Of a DNA stretch of 64,000 nt, positions 24,907 to 35,195 are shown piece after piece. Within the stretch, counting starts at the first letter, position 1. Each line of letters begins with the position of its first letter. A program made the translations under genes and the position numbers. Origin of the DNA: Vermamoeba vermiformis (Eukaryota; Tubulinea; Echinamoebida); assembly GCA_045837725.1 (NCBI GenBank), contig JBEWZL010000087.1, positions 62,001 to 126,000 on the forward strand. The letters are read 5' to 3'. The notes below the pieces were generated by a model, which was not told the DNA's origin, searched no databases, and saw only the letters and a program-made list of their open reading frames with translations.

Positions 24907-25017
24907 TTTATTTTTGTGGTTAATCTAGAATCTACAACGACACTTAATAATTTGGTATCTATGGACACTTATTAACAATAATAATACAAGAAAGTGTACG
25001 AGAAATATACGTCTCGT

Positions 25018-25275
25018 ATGGTTCGATCCAAAAGAACAGAAGACAAAAGGATTATTTTACGAGGACCGCTAGTTGAAGAAAACGCCTTGAAAAAGAAAAA
25101 CTTGGGTGGCGATGAAGCATTGCGTCCTAAAGATAGATACTTAATTGTCCGCGCCGTATCTCCTTCCACAATAACTCGGAGTTTAACAAACGTAATGAAA
25201 AGTGCTCGCGCCGAACGAGATCAGACTGTTCGCAAGTTAGACCTGCATGCTCATAATCGATCACTGAATGGTTGA
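25018..25275 (+). CDS. Hypothetical small basic protein
   Basis: ORF of 85 residues from ATG 25018, highly basic (MVRSKRTEDKRIILRGPLVEE ...). No signal, membrane or zinc-binding motif is visible. Family not recognised; a nuclear or ribosome-associated role would fit the charge but is speculation. It shares a short bidirectional promoter with crooked neck and ends in TGA. It could have a further exon, but none is obvious in the next 280 bp. Confidence 0.45.
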   Translation: MVRSKRTEDKRIILRGPLVEENALKKKNLGGDEALRPKDRYLIVRAVSPSTITRSLTNVMKSARAERDQTVRKLDLHAHNRSLNG

Positions 25276-25557
25276 CGATATGTGGATGCATCCAGAGCTA
25301 TAATTTGATAGTAAGCTCAATGCCACGATAGGTAGAGGAAATAATTCTGAGATCCTGAAGAAAAGGTCTCGGATCTGACACTATTATCGTCCGCCATTAG
25401 CGACCGGTCGCTAGATCTACGTTTTACGCCTTGATTCATGAAAAAAAAGCTTGCAATTTTATTTTACAATGTTGACGTGTTGTGTTTTTGCTGTTATTAG
25501 CTCGCTCCGTCCGTGCTTCGTTTCAGTTTGCAGTGTGAGTCCATTAACAAACGTTCG

Positions 25558-26228
25558 CTATCCTCGGATGTAATTCGTAACTTTAACATCAAGTTCGTAC
25601 TCAGGATAATGCCTTCTGAGGATAAACTCGACCTTACGCGGATCGACCTCACCTAAAGTGACCATCCAATATATTAGACTTGCTTTACTAAGTATGATTA
25701 GATACGTACCATATCCTCCTGACTTTCCGTAGGTTTTTATCTTTTTAGACTCGTGGCTTATTGTCATAATTCCACCTAAAATCCGGATAGCAATCAATAC
25801 TCCGAACCAGAACCATAACAGCTGGTTTGCGCGAGGCAACAAAATATGCCGACGAATACTATGCAGGCATACGTTGAATAGACTTACCTCCTTCCACGAG
25901 CATGTTGTAACTGCCACGTTCCAAAGTCATTTGATACTCGAAAGCAATGTCAGAATGGTAAGCCATAGGCATCGATACGATGACGTATTGTTCGGGTAAT
26001 TGAGGCTTCAGAGGGACTAAATGGGCGAGAATATACTTTTCATCCCCTTCATGCTGTGGATTTGCAAAATATTAAAAAAAAAATTAATAACGTCAAGACC
26101 AAATTAATTTGTGTCTGAAATTCGTCAATAATTACATCCGCAATATTTATTCAAATCATTATTTTTCCTATTTGTCGGAGTGGTTCGGTTACCTGGATCA
26201 CACAACTCGTTTTTACAGCGTCTACCAT
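25558..26228 (-). CDS. Janus/Ocnus family protein, PHPT1-like phosphohistidine phosphatase
   Basis: Four exons, ATG 26228, about 120 residues after splicing, the normal size for the family. Landmarks match 14-kDa phosphohistidine phosphatase (PHPT1): the AYHSDIAFEY segment holds the His that aligns with the catalytic His53 of the human enzyme, followed by GGGIMTISHESKKIKTYGKS, then the YG turn and an HYPEYEL block near the C-terminus (human KYPDYEV). Such enzymes remove phosphate from histidine in the cytosol. The assembly uses exon 1 (MVDAVKTSCVIQ), exon 2 (from HEGDEKYILAHL), exon 3 (from GIMTISHE) and exon 4 (from EVDPRKVEF). The identification is by eye, but the ordered motifs make it likely. 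Confidence 0.75.
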
Positions 26229-26668
26229 CGTGAAGCAAGTCATTTACGTTATAATTGTTGTTATTAGGTTCTGGACTCGTGCAAACTGCGCTTGTATTGT
26301 TTCCAATTCAATGCAGTGCGACAAAATAAAATGGCAGACGTCCGTTTGTCAACAGAAAAACACAAGCGCGAGGCACAATTAAAATTGCCAAAATTTCTGT
26401 TGCCACGCCTATACTTGGACTATAATACTATGAGCATCTAGATAAGCCGCCAAACCAAAACCTCGATCTGGAGAGGATCGTTTTCAAGCTATTCTCCGAA
26501 GTCAAAGAAATGCTATTTGTTTCTAAAAATATGTACAAAGTTTATTGAAAGGTTATTAGATTACAGCCGAAGAGCCACGACAGACTTAGACCTTCTCCTA
26601 TTCTAGATCTTACTCGCGAATAGTAGATCTGTCAATCGTGATTCAAAAATATTGTGTTGACGAACAGT
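26229..26668. other. Spacer with one tiny ORF
   Basis: It holds the presumed promoter of the Janus-like gene and the 3' flank of INCENP. A 36-codon plus-strand ORF (26331-26441, starting MADVRLSTEKHKREAQLKL) has a protein-like start but no recognised similarity. It might be a lone exon or chance. Nothing else is seen. Confidence 0.3.
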
Positions 26669-29600
26669 CTACTTCTTATAGGCCGGTCGTCGAGGATTAG
26701 GACCAAAGATAGCGTTCAAATCGATGTTCTTGCCGAGTTCTTTGCCAAAAATTTCGTCAGGATCTATCGTGGTCTGCATCTCCAAAGCTTTATACAAGTT
26801 TTCTTTTTGAGTCCAAGCGGGGACTGGCAAATCAATTTCACTATCCGAGTCGTCGTCGCTGCAGTAGTCCAAAATAGGGCATTGGCATTCAGGACTGTCC
26901 AAAAATCCGCGAGGTCGAAGAGGAGATCTTGGCGGTGAAGGCGAGTAGAGCATTGAAGCCGAGGGCTTAGGCGACAAGGTTGGTTGTGGTGAGTGTGAAG
27001 CCTTCGGTGATTGAGCAAGCTTGATAGGAATAAATGATTTGACGGATGTGGCTCGGATCGAAGAAGGTGACTGAGGAGGCGGCATCATTTGAGCATCGCG
27101 GGTCTGTGACTGTAAACTGCTTAATGAAGGAGGTGCCAGTGAAGCAGGACCGTTGGTAGAGGTTGAACTAGCAGTAGACTTAATGCTTGAAGGAGCTGAA
27201 ATATTGTTGGCGGAGTTCTCGCGGCTGATCGGCTTGAATCCGAAGTTGGAGGCAGATGGAAGAGGCTTAGATTCGACCACGGGAGTAGGAGCAGCAACTA
27301 CAGGTGTAGGAGCGACAACTGCAGGCTTAGGAGCAGGTGCGACGTGCTCGTCTGAGCCATCTCGAATAAACTTTCGAAGATCTGAAAATGGCTTGGGGAC
27401 TCCTGAAGGCTTAGGGATAGCATTGGAAGCACTCTTCAGGTCTACGCTTGAGGTAGTCTCCTTCTCCGAACCAGAGGACTCTGAGTCTTCGGGATCAGTT
27501 GGTGAAGCAGCGGATGTGCTTTGTGTTGACGCAACTTCGCCGGTCAATTGTGGAGGCTTCTTCAAGAAGGCGAGCAGTGAGAGTTTAGGACCTTGAGGGG
27601 CAGGAGCAGGGCCCTGAGGCTTAGGTGCGGCCTCTACAGCTTCGCGAGAAGCGGAATTGTGTTTCTTCTCTTCCAAAGACTGGATCAAGAAGCGCTTACG
27701 TCGAGATTGAGCGTCTTCTTCTTTAGCAGCCTCTTCAGCCTTCTTAGTCTCGTCTTCTTTAGTTTCTTCGACTTCCATTTTTTTGGCGGCAATCGAACTA
27801 GCCGTTTCAGTTTTCTTTACGGGCTCTTCGCGTGCCTTCTTCAAAGCTTCAACCTTGCTGACGGCTTGAGCGCGCTTCTTCTCCATTTCTTCGCGCTTCT
27901 TTTGCTCGAGCATTTGTCTGTTATCAGCGGCACGCTTCAGCTTGTCATTGACGTCCAAAGCCTTCGAGGAGTTGCTCGTGGCCAAGGCAGGCTTAGATTG
28001 AGAAGCAGCGAAGCCAACTTTCTTCTGCTTCTTCTCCGTCTTGCCAGAGACGTCCTCGCTTGATTCAGTGAGGGTCGAGGGGCCTTGAGAGGCTTCAGAT
28101 AGGGACTCGGCATCGCTGTCGATCTGCATGGCGTTCTCCACAGCAGGCTCAGCACGCGTCACTTCAGTGTTGAGAGGCTCAACGACGGAGGCAATAACGG
28201 TCGAGGAAATCTCAGCCTCTTCGTGCACAACAAAGTCTGCAGCCTTGGGCTTGATAACAACGTCAACTTCGTCTTGCGAGTCAGTGCTGATGCGAGGAGC
28301 AACTTTAGGCTTGCTGGGAGTCTTGGTGGTAATAATCTCGATGTTCTCTTCGAACTCGAGGGGCAGATCTGCCATGATAGCGTCATCAATGGCAGGAGTA
28401 GGAAGGGCGACTCTCTTGGCAGGAGTGGCAGTGCCAACAACATCGACGATAACCTCGTCTTCTTCGTCCTTCTTGATCTCTTCCTTCTCAACGGGCTTCT
28501 CTTCCTTGGCCTCGTCCATTTTGACGTCTTCCACGACGTGCTCGGCATCGCTCTTCTCGTTACTGAGCTTAGCCTTCTTGGTCTTGGGCTTAGGAACCTC
28601 TTCGGAAGCACTTTGAGCTTCACTTTCGTCTTCAGATTCAGCTGCACGAGCGCGTTTCTTGCCACGAGTAGCTGTCTTCTTGACGTAGGTCTTCTTGGTT
28701 CTGCCCTTCTTCTTAGGAGCAGGAGCTTCTTCTTCTGATTCGTTCTCAGCTTCTTCAGCAGCTTTCTTGGCCTTAGCTTCACGCTCTTTCTCCTCGCGTT
28801 TGCCTTGCTCACGTTCAAGTCGTTCTTTCTCCTCGTGTTCAGCCTTCGCTTTCTCGAGTTTGGCACGTTCTTTTTCTTCCTTCTCTAAGCGTTTCTTTTC
28901 CTTTGCTTCAGCGGCCAATCGTGCCTTCTCTGCGGCCTTTTCTTCTTCGAGCTTAGCTTGGCGCTCTTGCTCTTCCTTCTCGGCTTTTTCGCGCTCTTCA
29001 GCTTCACGAGCAGCACGTGCCTTCTTCTCGGCGATTGTTGCGGCTCTCTTGGCAGCAGCGGCAGCCTTCTTAGCGGCAGCAGTAGTGCGAGTGGCCTTTA
29101 AGCGACCGGCGCGACCTTGAGGCTTGTCTTCTTCTTTGTCGGAGACTTCGTCGTCCTCTTTCTTCTCTTCTTCGCTCTCTTCGACAACCTCTTCTTTCTT
29201 AGGTTGTTCAACGGGCTTTTCTTCGGCCTTCTCATCGACCTTCTCTTCGACCTTTTTCTTGCCGAATCGTTCTTCAATAATTTTTTCTTCCATCTTTTCG
29301 ACGGCCGCTTGAACCTTGCTCTTGCCTTTAGCGACTTTCTTGGTCTCCGCTGGCTTCTTGACTTGTTCGACAATTTTCTCTTCCACAATCTTGTTTTCAA
29401 CAGGCATTTGATTTTCCTTGTTAGCGCTGAGTACGGACGTGTTAATATAATAAATTTGGATCGAAAAGCAGATGATCGAAAAAGTCCAAAATTCAAAAGA
29501 AGATTTTGTGAAAATACTCCACTTACACGACCACTTCTTCTTGTTGTTGCTTAACGGCCGCACGAGTTCTAGGTCTGTAGGCAGATGCAGGAGTAGCGAC

Positions 29601-30045
29601 TAAAACCAAATCTGTCAGTAACTCCGTCGCTACACCTTCGCTTAAATAACTTACGTTGTCTGCTAAGAGCCACACGATCAGGAGCACTATAGTTAAATTC
29701 TTTCAAAGGTGTAAATAATTCTCGGGTCTGTTTTGCCTTTGTTTTCTTTTCGGCAAGGAAGATGCGTTCAATTGTGCTAATTAGACAAATTAATACGTTA
29801 GAATCTATTTATGCACGGTAAATAATATTATTTAGCAAATAGATTAATTAATAAAAATAATTAAAGAAAGATCGAGTTGATAAAATGTAAAAGTACCTTT
29901 CGAAAGCCGACTTGCAGTCCTTTGATACAGTCTCCAGCCAAGCGATATTTTCATTATATGTATTATCGAATTCTTGAAGGCGTAATTCAAATTGGCTCTC
30001 TACATTCGTTGTAATATACTGGAGGCTTTCTGAAAACGAATCCAT
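26669..30045 (-). CDS. INCENP: Inner centromere protein INCENP (chromosomal passenger complex scaffold)
   Basis: Scaffold that links Aurora kinase to survivin/borealin at centromeres and the spindle midzone. ATG 30045 starts a helical N-terminal exon, the region that forms the three-helix bundle in other INCENPs. Two further small exons (about 29660-29775 and 29530-29600) lead to one very long exon. That exon contains a Lys/Glu/Ala/Arg-rich block of over 100 residues with the periodicity of a single alpha helix (about 28750-29060), a long Ser/Pro/Lys disordered part, and the C-terminal IN-box: VPAWTQKENLYKALEMQ, then DPDEIFG and IDLNAIFG. The stop comes only about 10 residues later (RRPAYKK). 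Metazoan and yeast INCENPs have a TSS motif after the IN-box that is phosphorylated by Aurora; I see none here. The open antisense frames over this exon are shadows. Confidence 0.88.
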
Positions 30046-30390
30046 GGCTGTCTGGTTAAATATATCGACCACGGATATGTCCTCTATATTACTTATCGAG
30101 TTTGGTGCTCGATGTGTCTATTGTGGCTCGCTTGTAGAGCTTGGTGAAACGTTTGAAGCGAAAACGGACGCGGTAAAATTTGAAAAAAAATTGGGCGCGA
30201 AAACAACTTCCAACGGCTAGTACCCTCGCGCGAACTTCCTGTCCTCCAAAAATCTATCCTTAGCATTAGTTTGCGCTTAGTGGTACCAGCACGCAAGAAT
30301 TTTTATAGTTTCTCACCAAAATTTGGTTCCTTTAGCCATCCACGATCTTTGATTCAACGATCACATCCGTTGCAAGCTCCATGGCCAATA
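30046..30390. other. Spacer upstream of INCENP
   Basis: It contains the INCENP promoter (minus strand). The sequence around 30120-30300 is locally GC-richer with several GCG steps but no coding frame that I trust. No RNA gene seen. Confidence 0.35.
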
Positions 30391-30550
30391 CGTCGATATG
30401 ATAATCGTATCAGGTATCGTTTAAATTATAAAGAAGCGGCTTATTTTGTGGCGTAGTATAATTTATTCATGATTGCTATTTAAACTCTAATTTTCTGAAT
30501 TATTATTTACTTGCCTCCGCCTCCTTTTCTTTTCGCAGCTCTTCAAGATT
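30391..30550 (-). repeat. Partial duplicate of the 3' end of the F-box/ankyrin gene (copy A)
   Basis: This 160-bp stretch closely matches 31294-31450, which contains the last 17 or so codons, stop and 3' flank of the F-box/ankyrin gene on the minus strand. In both copies the minus strand reads NLEELRK ... EAEASK then TAA. Small indels and scattered substitutions separate them. The copy has no upstream ankyrin exons, so it is a broken-off terminal fragment. Confidence 0.8.
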
Positions 30551-30817
30551 TGTATAGGCTGTGGCCACATAATTAAGTGTTGTTGCGAGATTTGCGGGAC
30601 TACAAACAATTTTGTTTCTTGTGCCGTTTCTTCAAATCTGAATCGGGTAGAACTCCCGACCCGATAAGCAAATAATCGACGTATCCAAGGCTTACATTCG
30701 CTGCCAGCGTATGCCTTGACTATGGGTGTACACTGCCTATCGTGAGCTTTGTTAATGGGGAAACATTTTTACAATTACATAATGGAATATTTACGTGGCT
30801 AGCAAATTACAAAAAAA
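30551..30817. other. Short spacer after the duplicated fragment
   Basis: No gene recognised. The match to the ankyrin gene stops at about 30550, and the following sequence does not continue the homology. Confidence 0.3.
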
Positions 30818-31195
30818 TTAATTAATAATAAGTGGCGTGTTTTCCGTGTACTCCGAAGTTGCCTGTCTCTTGTGCTTTCGCTGCTTCTTGGCTACTCGAA
30901 TCGCGAGCGTCGACCCATCTTGTAGTGACATCATTGTTGGGCAGCTCTGGCCAGCGACAAGGAAAACATCCAATATATCATCTTCGGTGCTTACGTTCCA
31001 CAACTTAGCTGCTTTTAATGCGCTTGCCAAAACCTTCCTTACATCCACCGGGATAGGAGGGACTGTAACGCGAACGTACTCCGAGTCTTGTGTTTCGGTA
31101 TTGAACAATCCTAATAATTTGGTTTCCATGGTTTCCATTATCGACTTGTAATAGCTGTAGTAATTAGAATTCGAGAAATTTTTAATAAGCCACAT
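30818..31195 (-). CDS. Hypothetical protein (orphan) between the two copies of the ankyrin 3' end
   Basis: Single-exon ORF of up to 125 residues. Two starts are possible: ATG 31195, or the in-frame METMETK ATG at 31138. The latter avoids a Tyr/Ser-rich leader that looks like untranslated sequence. The core (PPIPVDVRKVLASALKAAKL ... DGSTLAIRVAKKQRK) is compact, with a spacing faintly like a ubiquitin-fold or PB1 domain, but I cannot assign it. The C-terminus is basic. It lies between the two repeat copies, so it may have moved or duplicated together with them. Confidence 0.45.
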   Translation of the reverse strand: MWLIKNFSNSNYYSYYKSIMETMETKLLGLFNTETQDSEYVRVTVPPIPVDVRKVLASALKAAKLWNVSTEDDILDVFLVAGQSCPTMMSLQDGSTLAIRVAKKQRKHKRQATSEYTENTPLIIN

Positions 31196-31293
31196 TTTTG
31201 CAGATTTCTGTTTGTTGTTTGCTTACAAATTTTAAGGTCTCTTCTTGTGTGAAACCTTGATTTGGGCCTCGTTATGTCGTATTGGTGCTGGTA

Positions 31294-31450
31294 CGTCGTT
31301 ATGATAATCGTATCATGTATCGTTTAATTATAACAGAAGCTGCTTATTTTGTGGCGAAGTATGGTTTATTCACGAAACTATGTAAACTAATTTTCTGAAT
31401 TATTTACTTGCCTCCGCTTCCTTTTTCTTTTTTCGCAGCTCTTCAAGATT
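31294..31450 (-). repeat. 3' end of F-box/ankyrin gene, source copy (copy B) of the duplicated fragment
   Basis: Matches 30391-30550 in the same orientation. It includes the stop codon region of the intact gene (CDS end 31400) and about 105 bp of its 3' flank. Because it carries the intact coding end, it is the likely parent. Confidence 0.75.
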
Positions 31451-34400
31451 CGCTTTTGGCCATTCATTGCTCCTATCATCAAAGAAATCAGCTTGCGGAG
31501 GGTTCAAGTAGCGTGTCTCGATCATCGGGTCAAGATCGATTGGAGCAATGCCCAAGTTGTTCTTGATTGTAACTGAGGCACCATTTTTCAACAATACTTG
31601 TCGATGTTGATATTGCTCCCAGGTCAAGGAGTCCTTCTGCAAGCAAATCATCAACGGCGTGTCTCCCGAATATGTTTGCTTGTTCACATCCGCTCCTTTA
31701 GAGATCAGGTATTCAGCAGATTCGCGGCTGTATTTCTTCGAGACTGAAAACGAAGAGAGCAGCGTATAACCACGAGCGTCGGCCAAGTTCACGTCGATTC
31801 CGCAACGCTCGATGAAGAACTTCGTCAGAGCTATGTGACAACTGACTCTATGGAAGATCTTTTGTAGCTGATTGTTACTCTTGGCGACGACGGCTTTGAC
31901 CTCTTCAGCGATGAAATCGAGGTTTTCTGGCGTCAGATATTTCTCAAGGATCGGCAAAAAGTCCTTATCTGGATCATTCGGTAAGTCTCCGTGTTACAAT
32001 TTTAAATGCTTTAGTTAGCCTTACCATCCATCATACGCGTAATTTCCTCAATAGTAGTGTCGAAAAAATAATGGACAAACGATCTGCCAAGCTTGTCTCT
32101 CAGCTTCAAATTCACGTTGCCATCGCGAAGTAAAGGCTTTAGGGACGGCAATGAATGTTGCAAGAGCATCATTAGGGGGGATTGATCGAGAAGGCCGCCT
32201 GGCTGATTAACATCAGCTCCGTTCTTCACGAGTGCGTCAATTATGGTCGAGGCGTAGCCAGACAAAAGTGCACGATGAAGCGGGGTCTCGTTCAACTTGT
32301 TGGGTTTGTTGACGCTCACGTATTTCGATAAGGGCTCGACTAATCGGGTGATTGTAGCAATTTTCTCCGTCAACAGAAGTGTATGAAGCATGGTGTTGCC
32401 TGCCTCGTCTATGAAGGTCGGATCCGCTCCTCGCGTAATCATCGATTTGATTTCATCGGTGGACAGCCCTGCAACAATCGCGAGTGATAATGGTGTCGCA
32501 ACACGTCCATATTCGTCGTAATCTACGCTATTAATGTTGGCCCCGTGAGCTAGAAGTGCGTCCAGTGACCCCGAAAAGTCGTTGCCGTTGGTGGCGCACA
32601 GAAGGTGCAGTGGCAATAAAGTGTTTCCAGCGAAGTTGGGATTAGCCCCGTGTTCCAAGGCAAAGGTGATTCGGGCAGTGTTAGAGGATTTCACTGCCTT
32701 GGTCAGCGGCGTGTACCCTGCTTTGTCCACGTGGTTGATGTCAACTTTGAACTTGTCCAAGATGCGCTCCAAGATAATCGAGTGTCGATCAATATCAGCA
32801 TTGGCTATCATCATATTGAACAGAGATGACCCGTCTTTGTCGTAGCTATTCGGGTCTTCACCAAATTTTTCAATGATGTAGTCGAGCGGACCGAAATCTT
32901 TTGGCGGCTCTCCAGAAGACACGTAACATGCTGCCACGCTGAAGAGCACCGGCTTGTTAGCGCTCTTGATTATATCCAAGGGTTCGTAGTTGTTGTTGGC
33001 AATAATGACGGTCCTGAGGAGTCGAACGTAGTCCACCGATTGGTAGCAGTCAACTTGAATGCTGCATCCGTTCTTGACCAGATCCAACCAAGTATCCCAG
33101 TTGTTTCTATCAAATGCCAATGTCGCAGCGTTCCATTTCTTGTCGCTTTCCAAGTTCCAATCGATGACGTCTTTGAACGGGCTCAAATCAATCACATTTC
33201 CATCTCGCGCGTAGTCGTGTAGGACAGTCTCGCCGGTATGATCTTTCGCCGAAAACAACGTCTTCAACACTTCATCGCTAACAGTTTCTTTAACCGCCTT
33301 GGTCGAGTCTATGTTCTTCAGCAGTTTTAAGAACGTTTGAGGGACTTTTTTCTTGATCTCCGGGTGTTGTCCAGCGTCTTTCAAATGATGAAGTGCCAAT
33401 GTGTAAGCGGAGTTATTGATGTATTCTATGAAGGCTCGCCAGTACTTGATTAAGCCATGGTTATACAACGTATTGATCATTTCATTGACGAGATTTGATC
33501 GGTTGAATTTTTGGGGTCGCTTGAACATGACAGTAGGTGCCAAATAAGGAAAGTGGAATGTAGGAGCTCTATTCAACAGATCTTTTTCGTACTCGGTGTT
33601 CGTATGAGTCTTCAATAGCTCTTCGACTTTCTCCGTCATACCTTTCTTAATGAGGAACGATAGCGGTGATTTACCAAATGCCGTTGCGTATTGAGCGTAA
33701 GTGATCGATGAAAATTCAAATATTTTGGACTTTAAATGGTGAAATCTGCAAGCGACTTCGACGCCAACGGATTTTCCAAGTGCCTCGAGTTCATTCCAGT
33801 GTTCATGAACGCTAGCCAATCTCGTCTTGTAGAGAATATAGGCCTTCTTCAATGACGGAAAAATACGTTTGATTATTGAGAAGTCGAAATTTCGGTCATT
33901 GATGCTGAATTCAAGTTCTCGTACTGACGGGTAAGTCGTTGTAACGTCATTGGAGTTGCGAAAATGAATCTTCCAAACAATCGAGTTTCAGGTTCTTAAC
34001 ATTAGGAAATAATATTAAGAATGATAATCGGTCAGCGGGTATTGCCAATGTTGTTATTTGTGGAAATTGTACTGCTGGCGGAGGAGCAATTTCGTCGTTG
34101 ACAGTGATGCTGTTTTCTGTGAATGTGAAGTCTCCAATACGACCGTTCGGAAGTCGGTCTATAACCAACGTATGTAAATTTGGTGAGGCGGTCACAGTGT
34201 TCTTGAACAATAAGAGCGAATCCGGCGTCTGCGGCAATAAAAGTGTATCTATTTTAAATCTCGCCAAGATGCCATTGCTGACAAGCTTGTGGTCCGTGCG
34301 TCCCAAATTCACTAAGAGCTGTTTTGAAAGGCTAGATTTTAACGCAGCTTGGTACCAAAACTTGCAAACGAAGATCAGCTCCTTCAACCAAGTAGCCAGG

Positions 34401-34492
34401 CCGAAATATTTAAAAATTTGATTGCCTAAGACTTCGAGAGGCAAGTCATAGATAGTTCGAGGAATCTCGTTGCTTTCTGAAATTATAAACAT
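31400..34492 (-). CDS. F-box protein with C-terminal ankyrin repeats (paralogue 1)
   Basis: About 1,000 residues. ATG 34492 precedes an F-box (IYDLPLEVLGNQIFKYFGLA ... W), which should recruit SKP1. A beta/alpha LRR-like middle section follows (about 33950-34350), then a helical region and at least eight ankyrin repeats in the C-terminal half (GYTPLTKAVKSSNTARITFA, GNTMLHTLLLTEK, NETPLHRALLSGYAS, GDTPLMICLQ). The last exon (to 31400) joins after an intron at about 31979-32024. Between the first ORF (ending near 33947) and the main ORF the frame changes by one base around 33930-33950. A short intron using GTTTGG ... CCGTCAG (about 55 nt) would also join them. The likely role is recognising substrates for SCF-type ubiquitination. 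It is head-to-head with a close paralogue. Confidence 0.75.
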
Positions 34493-35195
34493 TAGCCTAA
34501 GGTGCATCCCGTTTCTTTATTTTAGAAAATTTACCTGTAAGTTTAATTTCTGCGTTAGAAGCCTAGGGAATATATTAGCAAATGCGATGATTATTAACTG
34601 ATAAAGAACCGTACCATTTGCTTAGTGAAGTGATTTTTAAAATTGGGAGTCTTCAAGACTTTCTTAAAACGATCTGGCCCTACTACTAATCGCCTGAAAA
34701 GCAGTAATTAGCATAATTTGTTCTAAATAATTGCAAAATTTCCTTGTTGTAGGTATTTGAATTGTAGATTCAGAAAAAAAGGTGGCGGATTGAGGAAATT
34801 GTTGATCCTTACTGCGATGCTAATAGGCGAAACAGAAATTACAGGATTCAAGAGGATGGCCAACACTCTTTATTGTTCTTAAGTGTCTGGTTGTTAAAAA
34901 AAAGAAAGATTTTTTTGAATTTCTTTTCGTTCAATCAGCGAAGCCAAAAACAGACCTGGATCTACTTCCTAATTTGTATCTCGTAACAGCTTAATATTGT
35001 ATGTAAACAGTGCGGCGGATTGCAATAACGGATCTTGATTTTCATATTTCGAAGTATTTTCAAGAATAACTAAAGAAAGAATGCAAGATTACTTTGATAA
35101 AATTGCCCATTGGGCCTAAATTTGATAACTACTTAATTTATTGCAAATAATTTTATGGTTCAATTAATAATATTATTTCAGGATAGAAAGAAATT
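34493..35195. other. Shared upstream region of the two F-box/ankyrin paralogues, with possible orphan exons
   Basis: This 703-bp region lies between the divergent start codons. On the minus strand, an acceptor near 34697 and a donor near 34613 bound an open stretch reading RLVVGPDRFKKVLKTPNFKN, followed by a second short open stretch near 34546-34573. These could be exons of another gene, leader exons, or remnants. No ATG-bearing first exon was found. The part nearest 35195 is AT-rich and promoter-like. Confidence 0.3.

Noticed and set aside
27153-29554. Several long plus-strand open frames across the INCENP exon
   Set aside because: They are antisense shadows of a long, low-complexity Lys/Glu/Ala/Ser exon; their compositions (Phe/Leu/Ser runs) are mirror images of it and they have no domain.
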